Assembly (NCBI RefSeq): GCF_040100845.1
Contig: NZ_JAZHSH010000001.1
Coordinates: forward strand, 3,883,772-3,947,771
Length of the DNA: 64,000 nucleotides
Direction: 5' to 3'
Source of the DNA: Chengkuizengella sp. SCS-71B
GTDB taxonomy: Bacteria > Bacillota > Bacilli > Paenibacillales > KCTC-33759
Below, in pieces: positions 8,200 to 17,388 of the stretch (its first letter is position 1; each line of letters begins with the position of its first letter). The notes beneath the pieces are model-generated. The model did not search any database and had not been told where the DNA came from. It saw only the letters and a list, made by a program, of their open reading frames with translations. The translations under genes were made by a program, and so were the position numbers.

Positions 8200-8520
8200 T
8201 TACCACCAAACCCAATATATAGCCATAATAAACGCCGTTATTGCCACAAATGCCCCAGTAACTAGGAACATAATTTGAAAGAAATGGCCACGGTCTTTCA
8301 TGTGCATCCAAAATGCTAATTGAATTACAGCTTGAAAAACGGCTAATATTACGATAAATATTTTAACGAATGTTGGATCTAATGCAGAATTAGCTACTGC
8401 CATAAAAGCAAGTAATGTTAAAAAGATCGATATTCCAAATGCAATAATATGATTTTTAGGTCCCTCATGAATAGTACCACGTTTAACACGGTCCTGTACT
8501 TGTTCTTGATTTGCTTCCAT
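8200..8520 (-). CDS. ctaF: Cytochrome c oxidase (caa3) subunit IV
   Basis: 106 residues with three transmembrane helices (about 26-45, 54-75 and 82-104), typical of the bacterial COX4 family. HHxx-type MHMKDRGHFFQIM lies between helices 2 and 3. It is the last gene of the ctaCDEF operon, with its start four bases after the ctaE stop. The subunit stabilises the caa3 complex and is not itself a redox carrier. Confidence 0.93.
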   Translation of the reverse strand: MEANQEQVQDRVKRGTIHEGPKNHIIAFGISIFLTLLAFMAVANSALDPTFVKIFIVILAVFQAVIQLAFWMHMKDRGHFFQIMFLVTGAFVAITAFIMAIYWVWW

Positions 8521-8524
8521 ATGA

Positions 8525-9142
8525 TTAACCTACCTTTCCCATAAGATATACAATGGTAAAGATAAATACCCAAACCACATCAATAAAATGCCAATACAAT
8601 GATGCTACATAAATTTTAGGAGCTGTAATTGTGTTAAGACCCTTTACTTTTAATTGAATAATTAAAAGTCCAATCCACAACACACCCAAAGCAACGTGAG
8701 CTCCATGAAATCCAACTAAAGCATAAAATGATGAACTAAATGCACTTGTCGTAAATCCATGACCTACATCTACATAATGATAAAACTCGTAAATCTCTAA
8801 ACCTAAAAATCCAAATCCTAATAATACAGTTACACCTAACCAGATCATCAAGTTTTTCACATTTTTATGGTGCATGGCTTGAACAGCAAATACACTGGTT
8901 AAACTACTTGTTAACAATATAAAGGTTGCAGCTGCAACTAACTTCAAATCAAATAACTCTGATCCTGTGGGTCCATCTAAAACACTACCTCTTAATGCTA
9001 AGAAAGTAGCAAACAAGGTCCCAAATAATACAGTTTCTCCGCCTAAAAACAACCAAAAACCTAAAACCTTATTTCTGCCTTCTAATGTCGCTTTTTCTGG
9101 TTCAGGAGGCAGTTTATCTAAATGAGCTTCCGCATGACTCAT
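8525..9142 (-). CDS. ctaE: Cytochrome c oxidase (caa3) subunit III
   Basis: 205 residues and five transmembrane helices, the short bacterial form of COX3. Conserved features are FWLFLGGETVLFGTLFATF near the N-terminus, the Glu in LEIYEFYHYV, FHGAHVALGVLW and the C-terminal YWHFIDVVWVFIF. It sits two bases after ctaD and four before ctaF in one operon. Subunit III supports proton uptake and complex stability. Confidence 0.95.
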   Translation of the reverse strand: MSHAEAHLDKLPPEPEKATLEGRNKVLGFWLFLGGETVLFGTLFATFLALRGSVLDGPTGSELFDLKLVAAATFILLTSSLTSVFAVQAMHHKNVKNLMIWLGVTVLLGFGFLGLEIYEFYHYVDVGHGFTTSAFSSSFYALVGFHGAHVALGVLWIGLLIIQLKVKGLNTITAPKIYVASLYWHFIDVVWVFIFTIVYLMGKVG

Positions 9143-9144
9143 GA

Positions 9145-11025
9145 TTAACCCTCCTTCTGTAATTCTTCGACTTCAATATGATAACCGTGATCATCATAAA
9201 CAGATCTTAAAAACATACAAACAAATGTAATTGCTAATCCACTAATGGCAATAATATTATTTCCAAACAAATTGTTTATAAACATACTTTCAAATTCATA
9301 ACCACGATACATAAAACCAAAACCTGCTATAAACAATCCTAATGACATGAAAAACGGTAAGATTGATGGTGATGGCATATGAATTGGACCCAATGGTTCA
9401 GCAGGTGTCATTTCTTTTTTGCCATCCATCTTCTCCAACCAGAATGCATCTAACCCTCTAACTAAAGGTAATTGTTTGAAGTTATATTCTGGTGATGGTG
9501 AAGGAATTGACCACTCTAAAGTACGTCCATCCCATGGATCTGCTGGCGCTTTTGGTCCTTTAATCGAAATAATAACATTTATTAAAATCACGATGACCCC
9601 AGCAGCCATGAAAAATGCGCCAATCGTACTTACAAAGTTCGCTGTGTCCCATCCTTGATTAGGTAAGTAGGTAAATACACGTCTAGGCATACCCCATAAC
9701 CCTAAGAAATGTTGAATAAAGAACGTTAAATGGAAACCAATGAAAAATAACCAAAAACTCCATTTACCTAACGTTTCATTTAACATGCGACCAAACATTT
9801 TAGGCCACCAATAATATACAGCCGCTAATAAACTTAATACAATTCCACCAACGATAACATAATGGAAATGCGCTACTACAAAATAACTATCATGAAACTG
9901 GAAATCCGCTGGCGGTATAGCTAACATTACCCCAGTTACCCCACCCATAACAAAGGTTGGAATAAATGATGTTGCATATAACATCGCAGTAGTAAATTGA
10001 ATATTGCCTCCCCAAATCGTAAATAACCAGTTAAATACTTTAATTCCTGTTGGAATGGCTATCAACATCGTGGCAACACCAAATAGTGCATTTGCTATGT
10101 CTCCCATACCTACTGTAAACATATGATGAGCCCATACCATAAAGCTTAAAAATCCAATAAGTGCTGTTGCAAATACCATAGAGCTGTATCCGAACAAACG
10201 TTTTCTAGCAAATGTAGGTAAAACTTCTGAAATCGCACCAAAAGCTGGAAGAATTAGTATATACACTTCAGGATGTCCGAAAATCCAGAAGATATGCTCC
10301 CATAATACTGCATTACCACCTGTCGCAGTGACAAAGAAGTTCGCATCAAACAATCTATCAAAAGAAATGTAAATTAACCCAACAGCTAATGCTGGAAAAG
10401 CAAAAAGGATAATTCCAGATGTAATAAATGATGTCCAAGTAAATAACGGCATTCTCATAAATGTCATACCTGGAGCTCTCATATTAATAATCGTTACTAG
10501 GAAGTTAATCCCACCGACTAATGTTCCAATCCCTGCGATCTGTAACCCTATTGCATAATAATCCGAACCTGTACCACTAAATTCCTCTCCAGATAGCGGA
10601 GCATAAGCAGTCCATCCTATATCAGGTACTGTACCTGTAAACCAACTAATATTTAATAATACTCCCCCAAAGAAAAAGGTCCAAAAACCCAATGAGTTTA
10701 AAAATGGAAAAGCAACGTCCCTTGCTCCTATCTGCAATGGGACTACTGCATTCATTAAACCAAAAATCAATGGCATTGCTGCTAAGAAAATCATGGTTGT
10801 TCCATGCATGGTCATGATTTCATTGTAGGTTTGCCCATCTAGAAACCATGATTCTCCATTAGCCCCCATAGGGAACATTAATTGGAGTCTGATCAAAAGG
10901 GCTTCTATTCCACCAACAATAAAGAAAAAGCCACCCGCAGCAAAATAAAGTATTCCTATTTTTTTATGATCGACGGTTGTAAGCCAATCCATCAATCCTC
11001 TATACTTTTTAACCGAGTGCGCCAC
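9145..11025 (-). CDS. ctaD: Cytochrome c oxidase (caa3) subunit I
   Basis: 626 residues, the size of Bacillus CtaD, with a C-terminal extension beyond the 12-helix core. The heme-copper signature is present: GHPEVYILILP (CuB His and cross-linked Tyr), WAHHMFTVGMG (two CuB His) and HFHYVIVGG (heme ligands). An early His in MTMHGTTMIF is the low-spin heme ligand. It reduces O2 to water and pumps protons in the cytoplasmic membrane. It lies 39 bases after ctaC, and RBS GAGGATATAC precedes its ATG. Confidence 0.97.
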   Translation of the reverse strand: MAHSVKKYRGLMDWLTTVDHKKIGILYFAAGGFFFIVGGIEALLIRLQLMFPMGANGESWFLDGQTYNEIMTMHGTTMIFLAAMPLIFGLMNAVVPLQIGARDVAFPFLNSLGFWTFFFGGVLLNISWFTGTVPDIGWTAYAPLSGEEFSGTGSDYYAIGLQIAGIGTLVGGINFLVTIINMRAPGMTFMRMPLFTWTSFITSGIILFAFPALAVGLIYISFDRLFDANFFVTATGGNAVLWEHIFWIFGHPEVYILILPAFGAISEVLPTFARKRLFGYSSMVFATALIGFLSFMVWAHHMFTVGMGDIANALFGVATMLIAIPTGIKVFNWLFTIWGGNIQFTTAMLYATSFIPTFVMGGVTGVMLAIPPADFQFHDSYFVVAHFHYVIVGGIVLSLLAAVYYWWPKMFGRMLNETLGKWSFWLFFIGFHLTFFIQHFLGLWGMPRRVFTYLPNQGWDTANFVSTIGAFFMAAGVIVILINVIISIKGPKAPADPWDGRTLEWSIPSPSPEYNFKQLPLVRGLDAFWLEKMDGKKEMTPAEPLGPIHMPSPSILPFFMSLGLFIAGFGFMYRGYEFESMFINNLFGNNIIAISGLAITFVCMFLRSVYDDHGYHIEVEELQKEG

Positions 11026-11064
11026 TATGTATATCCTCCTCGTTTCTTGTGAGTTCTTTTTTTA

Positions 11065-12084
11065 TTACTCTAGCTTAAGTGTTTTTAAATATTTAACGAT
11101 ATCGTGATATTGATTGTCATCTAAAGGTATAGCTGGCATCTCTACTGTTTCACCTTTAAATTGCTCTGGATTTTTGATCCATTCAAAAATGTTATCGTCT
11201 GTCATTTCAAGATATCCAGCAACAACTTCACGATCAGCAAATCCCGTTAGATTTGGACCTAATCCAGGAAAACCTGCTTCAACAGCATGACATGACATAC
11301 AATTTTGCTTAAATAACTCTTCACCTGAACTTACATCTGCATCTACAGTTGTAGCCGGCGTTTGCATACTTGTTACCCATGCGTTATAGTCTTCCTCACT
11401 AAGAATAACAACTTTGAAATCCATTAAAGCATGAGATTCTCCACAAAACTCCGCACATTTACCTTTTAATACTCCCGGTTCAGCAGGAGTGTCTAAGTAC
11501 ATTTTGTTAGTCATTCCTGGGTTTGTATCCATTTTTCCACCCATTGCTGGAATCCAGAACGAATGAATAACATCAGACGAAGTTAATTGAAACTGAACTC
11601 TCTGATTAACTGGAAGTACTAAATCCTGTGCTGTGTAAATTCCTAAATCTGAATATTCAAACTCCCACCAAAATTGATGACCAGTCGCTTTAATTTGAAT
11701 AACCTCAGGATCTTCAGAATAATCCTCATCCTGTGAAAAAGTAAGTGCGACTGAAGGAACCGCTAAAATAAGTAACAATATCATAGGAATCACTGTCCAA
11801 ATGATTTCTAACTTATGACTTCCTTCCACCTGTTTCGGAATTGAATCATCACCTGGTTTACGACGATAACGAACAATTGCATAGAAATATAAAACAAATA
11901 CTACAATTACCACTAAAATCATAATCCCTATGGACAATAAAATAAGTCCGTATTGCTCTTCAGCAACGGATGCTTTTGGATCGATTGGATTCGAACCCTG
12001 TCCTACCAAACTACAACCTGTTAACAATAATGAGAACACCATTAACAAGGGGATTATACGTTTCCATAAATGCCACCGATTCAC
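11065..12084 (-). CDS. ctaC: Cytochrome c oxidase (caa3) subunit II with fused cytochrome c
   Basis: 339 residues starting at GTG. It begins with a lipoprotein signal (LLLTGC), then two transmembrane helices, a cupredoxin CuA domain (CAEFCGESHALM holds Cys, Cys, His and Met ligands) and a C-terminal cytochrome c domain with the heme motif CMSCH near residue 265 and a Met ligand in EMPAIPL. The fused cytochrome makes this a caa3-type oxidase that accepts electrons from membrane cytochrome c. It is the first gene of ctaCDEF, with a promoter about 110 bases upstream. Confidence 0.96.
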   Translation of the reverse strand: MNRWHLWKRIIPLLMVFSLLLTGCSLVGQGSNPIDPKASVAEEQYGLILLSIGIMILVVIVVFVLYFYAIVRYRRKPGDDSIPKQVEGSHKLEIIWTVIPMILLLILAVPSVALTFSQDEDYSEDPEVIQIKATGHQFWWEFEYSDLGIYTAQDLVLPVNQRVQFQLTSSDVIHSFWIPAMGGKMDTNPGMTNKMYLDTPAEPGVLKGKCAEFCGESHALMDFKVVILSEEDYNAWVTSMQTPATTVDADVSSGEELFKQNCMSCHAVEAGFPGLGPNLTGFADREVVAGYLEMTDDNIFEWIKNPEQFKGETVEMPAIPLDDNQYHDIVKYLKTLKLE

Positions 12085-12196
12085 TGAATATCTACCCCGC
12101 TTCTAAGTTTTAAATTGCTCACATGACTTGACTTTTTCAAGAAAGTTGTTTTATCATGGATGGCTTTCCCTGTCAATAAACTTAATCACTTTATTA

Positions 12197-12226
12197 AATA
12201 TAAATTCAATTATACTTATTTGTCAA
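12197..12226 (-). promoter_or_regulatory. Probable ctaC promoter
   Basis: On the minus strand TTGACA (12226-12221), an 18-bp spacer and TATATT (12202-12197) lie about 105 bases before the ctaC start. A second TTGACA at 12176-12171 is a weaker alternative. The rest of the 12085-12417 gap shows no supported gene. Confidence 0.5.
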
Positions 12227-12417
12227 TCGTCTGGAAGAGCAAGTTCACAAAATGTTCTAAAAGAAGATTTATTATGTTCAAATATGCTCTCATTGACTTT
12301 ATTTCCAATTCCTATTTTTATTATGCGTAAATGTATAATTCTTAATCAGAAGTACAACCCTAAATTTATATACTTATTTCAAAATTAGAACATAACATTA
12401 TGTTTGGGGGGTTTGTA

Positions 12418-13098
12418 TTGAAACCATTAATTTACTTTATTTATGCCTTAATCATCATGTCTATTCTTACATCATGTAATTATAAACAACAGGAATTCCA
12501 ACAAAGCGAACAAAATTTAAACGAACGAACACTGAATGAAATGTCTGGTGTTAAAATGAATCAAATGAATGCAAAACAAATAGAGAACATAAATACTCAC
12601 GAAAATACGAGCATCCGTTTTAGTCCGTTTACAGCAAAAGAAATTATGGATATTCCTGGTGTAAGTCATTCCTATGTTATATTAACCAATCGAAATGCAT
12701 ATGTTTCCCTTGTTTTAGATCACACAGCTACTGGCGGTTTTGGAAAAGGGAATATTCATGAGCAAAACAATTCAGGAAAATCTGATGGTGGATACAACGA
12801 GGATGGCGGAATTATCTATACAAGTCCAAAAAATCTAGTTACAGATACAAATTCAAAATTCACACTAGAGAACGAAAACAATATTTCAAGCAGATTAAAA
12901 CAAAAAATAGTTATGGAAGTAAAAAAACTTAACCCTAAAGTTGAAGAAATTTACGTGTCTGCCAATCGTGCTTTTGTAAACCAATTAAACGTCTATGCTC
13001 AGGAAACCTGGAGAGGAAAATCATTAAAACCATATGTAAAGGAATTTAACGAATCAGTAAAGCTTTATTTCAGTAATCTTCCTAAAAAGCAACATTAA
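12418..13098 (+). CDS. YhcN/YlaJ-family sporulation lipoprotein
   Basis: 226 residues from TTG at 12418, chosen because GGGGGG at 12406-12411 is correctly spaced and the signal peptide then starts KPLIYFIY. The lipobox is LTSC. The mature part contains the YhcN/YlaJ pattern: DIPGVSHSYVILTNRNAYVSLVLD, then a variable Gly/Asn insert and VEEIYVSANRAFVNQLNVYAQ. Family members are membrane-anchored lipoproteins of forespores or spores with roles in germination or outgrowth. The gene stands alone and ends in a strong terminator. Confidence 0.8.
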   Translation: MKPLIYFIYALIIMSILTSCNYKQQEFQQSEQNLNERTLNEMSGVKMNQMNAKQIENINTHENTSIRFSPFTAKEIMDIPGVSHSYVILTNRNAYVSLVLDHTATGGFGKGNIHEQNNSGKSDGGYNEDGGIIYTSPKNLVTDTNSKFTLENENNISSRLKQKIVMEVKKLNPKVEEIYVSANRAFVNQLNVYAQETWRGKSLKPYVKEFNESVKLYFSNLPKKQH

Positions 13099-13137
13099 AA
13101 TATCTTGGTAATAATGACCACCACAGAACGTTGTCGT

Positions 13138-13174
13138 GACAAAGCTATTTTTATTATAGCTTTGTCTTTTTTTT
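13138..13174 (+). terminator. Rho-independent terminator after the YhcN/YlaJ-like gene
   Basis: GACAAAGCTA (13138-13147) pairs perfectly with TAGCTTTGTC (13157-13166), followed by eight or more T. Confidence 0.9.
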
Positions 13175-13301
13175 AAAATGTCTCTCAATCGGTATCATTA
13201 ACATCAACTATTCACTTTTATAGGTAAAATAGTGTTATAATTATTCATGAAACATATAGGAAAACACCTATTTGTTTATTTGTATTGAGGAGGCCAATCA
13301 T

Positions 13302-13508
13302 TTGGAAGTTTTTGCAGCAGGTATAATGGGATTATTTTTTCTTTTTGGCTTAATATTATTAGCTTTAAATATCATTACAAGTGTTTGGGCATACAGAGAT
13401 GCCAGAAGAAAAGGAAATTCTAAAGAATATGCGATCGTTGTATTAATTGGAACGATTTTTTTTCCTATTTTAGGTTTAATTGTTTATTTAATTATTAGAA
13501 ATGACTAG
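13302..13508 (+). CDS. Small two-helix membrane protein
   Basis: 68 residues from TTG at 13302, with GAGGAGG at 13287-13293 eight bases upstream; the frame extends to 13272 without an RBS. There are two transmembrane segments (about 7-26 and 45-65) separated by a basic loop, WAYRDARRKGNSKEY. The second segment, GTIFFPILGLIVYLIIR, resembles the PLDc_N-type two-helix module seen in small Bacillus membrane proteins. The function is unknown. It lies 30 bases before the HAD phosphatase gene on the same strand. Confidence 0.7.
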   Translation: MEVFAAGIMGLFFLFGLILLALNIITSVWAYRDARRKGNSKEYAIVVLIGTIFFPILGLIVYLIIRND

Positions 13509-13538
13509 AGAAATGCGTGAAGGGAGAACCTAACTTAT

Positions 13539-14342
13539 ATGAAATACAAAATGGTAGCCATCGATGTAGATGATACGTTAATAAACGATGATAGAATTGT
13601 AACAGAAGCTACAAAAGAAGCTCTTATCAAAGCCATCGAGCTGGATGTGGTCATCACTTTAGCCACTGGAAGAATGTTTGCATCGGCAAAACAAATTGCT
13701 GCACAAATTAATTTAAATGTCCCGTTGATCACATATCAAGGTTCACTTGTTAAAAATTTATTGGATGAAGAAGTTATCTATGAGCGTTCAGTACCTGAAG
13801 CAATTAGTGACTATGTATTCAAATATGCAGAAGAAAATAAATATCACCTTCAGGTATATCATGGGGATGAGCTCTATGTAAAAGAAGAAAATGACATCGT
13901 CAAAGAATATTCAGAGGTTTCTAAAGTTCCGTTTAAAGTTGAAGCGGATTTTCAAACTCTTGTATCTAAACCATTAACAAAACTTCTAATCATCAATCAG
14001 CCAGAGGTTATAGATCAAATTGCAATTGACTTGCAGCAAAAAATCGGAGATCAAGTTCATATTACAAAATCAAAACCATTTTTCTTAGAAATTGTTCATA
14101 AAGAAGCTACAAAGGGACATGCACTACAGTTTTTAGCCCAGCATTATGGTTGTGATATATCTGAAGTTATTGCAATTGGAGACAGCTGGAACGATCACGA
14201 AATGTTAGAGGTGGCAGGTCTAGGTGTAGCTATGAATAACGCTGTTCCTGCACTGAAGGAAATTGCGAATTATATTACTCATAGTAATAATGAAGATGGC
14301 GTGAAGCACGTCATTGATAAATTTATTTTAAACGCAGATTAA
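13539..14342 (+). CDS. Cof-type HAD-IIB phosphatase
   Basis: 267 residues. HAD motif I is AIDVDDTLI (nucleophile Asp and acid/base Asp), motif II is the Thr in TLATGRM, and motif IV is IGDSWNDHEML. The long C2-type cap between motif II and motif III (about 85-185) marks the Cof/IIB subfamily, which dephosphorylates sugar phosphates, FMN or pyridoxal phosphate. The substrate cannot be read from the sequence. A hairpin follows the stop closely. Confidence 0.9.
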   Translation: MKYKMVAIDVDDTLINDDRIVTEATKEALIKAIELDVVITLATGRMFASAKQIAAQINLNVPLITYQGSLVKNLLDEEVIYERSVPEAISDYVFKYAEENKYHLQVYHGDELYVKEENDIVKEYSEVSKVPFKVEADFQTLVSKPLTKLLIINQPEVIDQIAIDLQQKIGDQVHITKSKPFFLEIVHKEATKGHALQFLAQHYGCDISEVIAIGDSWNDHEMLEVAGLGVAMNNAVPALKEIANYITHSNNEDGVKHVIDKFILNAD

Positions 14343-14344
14343 GT

Positions 14345-14370
14345 AATCTCACCCTAATAGTGAGATTTTC
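14345..14370 (+). terminator. Terminator hairpin after the HAD phosphatase
   Basis: AATCTCAC (14345-14352) pairs with GTGAGATT (14360-14367), followed by TTTTC. The T-tract is short. The 240 bases to the next gene show nothing else. Confidence 0.6.
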
Positions 14371-14614
14371 ATTCTACACTTCAATAACTATTATCCTGCC
14401 TCTGCAATTTCAAGGGCAAAATATAATAGATAACTCCCCTCATTTTAATAGAGATAGTATATTCTATTTTGAAGCTTGGTTTGTATGGATGAGTATTACT
14501 AAAATTGAAAACTAGATATAGTATAAGGTTCGATAGCCTAAGCCATGCTGTCGGTAAAACTATATATGCCGTCAAGAAACAAGACTATGGAAATTTGACA
14601 TTATGTTTCAAAAA

Positions 14615-15541
14615 CTAGAATATACTTAAGTTCCATTCTTGTGATAAACGAGTTAACAACCTAATTCCAGCAATACTATTCCCCTTATAATCTAATGCTG
14701 GACCAATAACACCGATCCCCATATTTGGAGCAACTGATAGAATTCCGCCAGAAACACCACTTTTGGCAGGAATGCCAGCTTCAATGGCAAATTCCCCTGA
14801 TGCGTTATACATACCGCAAGTAATCATAAATGTTTTAGCAATTTGAACATATCTTTTAGGAATTAGCTGCTTAGATGTTGCAGGGTCTTTTCCATTGTTG
14901 GCTAATATCATACCCATACGAGCTAAATTGCTACAACTAGTTTCAATCGAACATTGCTTAAAATATACCTCTAAATGTTCTTCCACATTTCCTTCTAAGA
15001 TTAGGTTGTCCTTTAACAAATAAGCCAATGCACGGTTACGATGTGCTGTTTGATCCTCTGAACGATATACTTTTTCATTATATGAAATAGAATCATCTCC
15101 GCTCAGCATTTGAATAAAAGATAAAATTCGTTCAAAGCGATGATTTACATTATCACCATCAATGAAAGAAGTAACCGTAATCGCACCTGCATTAATCATT
15201 GGATTAAAAGGTTTACCAGGGGTTACAATTTCTAGTTTCATTAATGAGTTATACATATCCCCTGTCGGTTCCATGCCTACTTTATCAAAAACCTGTTTTT
15301 CTCCCCGATCCATTAATGCTAATAATAATGTAAAAACTTTAGATATGCTCTGAAGTGTAAATTTTGGCATACATTCTCCTGCAGATACAGGTTCTTTGCC
15401 AACTTCATGTACTGTAATGCCTAATAAGTCTCCAGGTACTTTGGACAGTTCAGGAATGTAACTTGCCACTTTTCCTTCATTGCAGTGGTTTTTGCTTTCT
15501 TTAATTAGTGAATCTAAGATTGAATAATCCACGATCATCAT
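14615..15541 (-). CDS. glsA: Glutaminase
   Basis: About 308 residues. The family is the serine-dependent, beta-lactamase-like glutaminase: the catalytic S-x-x-K is in LQSISKVFTLLLAL, and NPMINAGAITVTS, EGNVEEHLEVYFKQCSIE and SGVSGGILSVAPNMGIGV are conserved. It hydrolyses glutamine to glutamate and ammonia in the cytosol. The start is uncertain among ATG 15541, ATG 15538 and GTG 15532; AGGGTG at 15547-15542 best fits the last. A long upstream extension overlapping the previous gene was discarded. It follows a 77-residue protein gene by a few bases. Confidence 0.93.
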   Translation of the reverse strand: MMIVDYSILDSLIKESKNHCNEGKVASYIPELSKVPGDLLGITVHEVGKEPVSAGECMPKFTLQSISKVFTLLLALMDRGEKQVFDKVGMEPTGDMYNSLMKLEIVTPGKPFNPMINAGAITVTSFIDGDNVNHRFERILSFIQMLSGDDSISYNEKVYRSEDQTAHRNRALAYLLKDNLILEGNVEEHLEVYFKQCSIETSCSNLARMGMILANNGKDPATSKQLIPKRYVQIAKTFMITCGMYNASGEFAIEAGIPAKSGVSGGILSVAPNMGIGVIGPALDYKGNSIAGIRLLTRLSQEWNLSIF

Positions 15542-15545
15542 CACC

Positions 15546-15779
15546 CTATTTATTTTCTTTTTCTGCACGAGACATATATTCATTGTAAAGTTGATCATCA
15601 CTTTTCACAACTTTTCTGATTTTCTTTGTTTCTTCAACGATCGGATCTAATTCAGTATGTTTTCTAATTTCATATTTAGCATTAATGAGATCTACAGCTG
15701 CATCCTCAACATCTTCACTTTGATATTCACCTTCTGTTAATACCTCAGTTACCTTTTCTTCTATCTTGTTTTTGTCCAT
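15546..15779 (-). CDS. Conserved small hypothetical protein upstream of glutaminase
   Basis: 77 residues, highly charged, mostly helical and without a signal or membrane segment. It starts MDKNKIEEKVTEVL and ends MSRAEKENK. RBS AAGGAT is located upstream of the ATG. Its TAG stop lies within the RBS region of glsA, so the two are probably cotranscribed and translationally linked. I do not recognise a family and assign no function. Confidence 0.65.
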   Translation of the reverse strand: MDKNKIEEKVTEVLTEGEYQSEDVEDAAVDLINAKYEIRKHTELDPIVEETKKIRKVVKSDDQLYNEYMSRAEKENK

Positions 15780-15911
15780 TTTATTATGATATCCTTCCTG
15801 AATCTAATCAGCTTATCCTATCATTTTTTCCCGAAACAAAGCTTTTTACTCTCTAAAAAAGTTAAACCTCTATTCGTTAATCCTAAAAGGGATATATAGT
15901 ACATTGATAAC

Positions 15912-17378
15912 TTATTCCCATTTATATAGAGTGATATCATGATAAATAGGGTCAAACAATGGGTCTGAGTAAAATGTCTTAATGTGAGTTACATGTTCAC
16001 TTAAATCTCCTACCTGCTGTTCAAACCCGCGTAATACTTTATCCGTCATCCAAATTTGATTATACGGCGTTCTTTTGATTTCTTGTAAGAAATAATCATA
16101 AGTGAATACACGCTCATGAGCATATCCCGCTTTTAAATATTGAAACACTCTAGTTTCTTCCCAAGTGTATACGATAAAATCATCATCTTGCTGAGATAAA
16201 TACTCACTAAGCTGATATACGGCGGGTTTCTCTTGGGCGTAGTTTTTGATTGAATTTGCTCCATGAACGAGTTGAGCTCCCATGAAAATGAAAATAAATA
16301 TAAGAACCATTTTTGACTTTAAATTTTTTAGTAGGAACTGAATCATCAGTAAAGCCATTGGCCCCACTAAAGGCGAGATATGCCTAGGTTTGTCTAAATT
16401 TTGAGCGAATAACGCCCAACACAAATAACTCACCAACATCAAGATTAAGATAAGTGAATATTGACTTGTTTTATTATTTTTACATTGAAAAAGAAAAGTT
16501 ACCAACATGACCACTAAGACAAACATGATTAACGCTAAAATGATGGATTGGCCACTAAACCCTGTCCAATACAAATTGTAAAATAATAAATGAAATACTC
16601 GAGCAGCTAATGAATCGTTTGAAACATCATAAGTGCCACCCCAATCCGAAAAGTGTCCTGATGTAAAGGATAAGGCTAGCTCAATAAACCCGCTTAAACT
16701 TCCCTCAGAAACAACCAGACCGAGCACCCAAATACTCTGAAATAAACCAAAAAAGAAAACCTGAAAACCAAACCATTTCATCGTGTAATCTTGCCTCTTT
16801 AACTTCGTCCACCAAAGCAACAGAATGCCAATACCAAACACTAAATAAGATAAACGAATTCCCATTAATATACTAAAGAGGAGCAAAGGCACTAAAGAAA
16901 TCAAAAAGCTTTTATTAGATAAAGAATAATTTATACTCCATAAATACCACCAAAGTACTGCAATTGCAGCTCCTTCGGACATGGGTTCCACGCTAATTAA
17001 TGTGATATAACTAAATGAAAGCACAAACAAAACCGCAATATGACTTTTTTGTTTATTTAAAGTTTTCCTAGCCAATAAATAAATAGGGATCATTGAAAGC
17101 AAAGTCATCAATCCGTTTAAAACAACTAAAGATTGAACAGGATCACTAATCCATTGATGTACAATCGTTCCTGCTAAAATAAAATATGGATATCCAGGAA
17201 AATGCGGCTGCATCGCTAATAAATCGAAACGGTTTAAAGCTAGTGCAAAATCAACGATATCCCATGAACGAGCAAAGGACGAGATATGCATGAATCTCCA
17301 CGTGAACATTCCAATGAAGATTAAAAAAACAACCATGCTACTCGTCCATTTGTATTTATTATTAAATTGACTCATCAT
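15912..17378 (-). CDS. Membrane glycosyltransferase-like protein (GT-C/GT39 type)
   Basis: 488 residues with roughly eleven transmembrane helices. The first periplasmic loop contains SWDIVDFALALNRFDLLAMQ and then HFPGYPYFI, which matches the acidic loop and HxPxYP-like motif of GT-C polyprenyl-phosphate-sugar transferases (dolichyl-P-mannose mannosyltransferase or ArnT type). The soluble C-terminal part (about 400-488) is extracytoplasmic. The acceptor is unknown. It is the last gene of a unit with the FTR1 permease, starting about 10 bases after it, and a DPM1-like GT2 gene lies upstream, which could supply lipid-linked sugar. Confidence 0.75.
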   Translation of the reverse strand: MMSQFNNKYKWTSSMVVFLIFIGMFTWRFMHISSFARSWDIVDFALALNRFDLLAMQPHFPGYPYFILAGTIVHQWISDPVQSLVVLNGLMTLLSMIPIYLLARKTLNKQKSHIAVLFVLSFSYITLISVEPMSEGAAIAVLWWYLWSINYSLSNKSFLISLVPLLLFSILMGIRLSYLVFGIGILLLWWTKLKRQDYTMKWFGFQVFFFGLFQSIWVLGLVVSEGSLSGFIELALSFTSGHFSDWGGTYDVSNDSLAARVFHLLFYNLYWTGFSGQSIILALIMFVLVVMLVTFLFQCKNNKTSQYSLILILMLVSYLCWALFAQNLDKPRHISPLVGPMALLMIQFLLKNLKSKMVLIFIFIFMGAQLVHGANSIKNYAQEKPAVYQLSEYLSQQDDDFIVYTWEETRVFQYLKAGYAHERVFTYDYFLQEIKRTPYNQIWMTDKVLRGFEQQVGDLSEHVTHIKTFYSDPLFDPIYHDITLYKWE

Positions 17379-17388
17379 GTATCATTTC

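Noticed and set aside
12128..12388. 86-codon plus-strand ORF upstream of the YhcN/YlaJ-like gene
   Set aside because: No RBS, low-complexity hydrophobic content, and it overlaps the ctaC promoter on the other strand.
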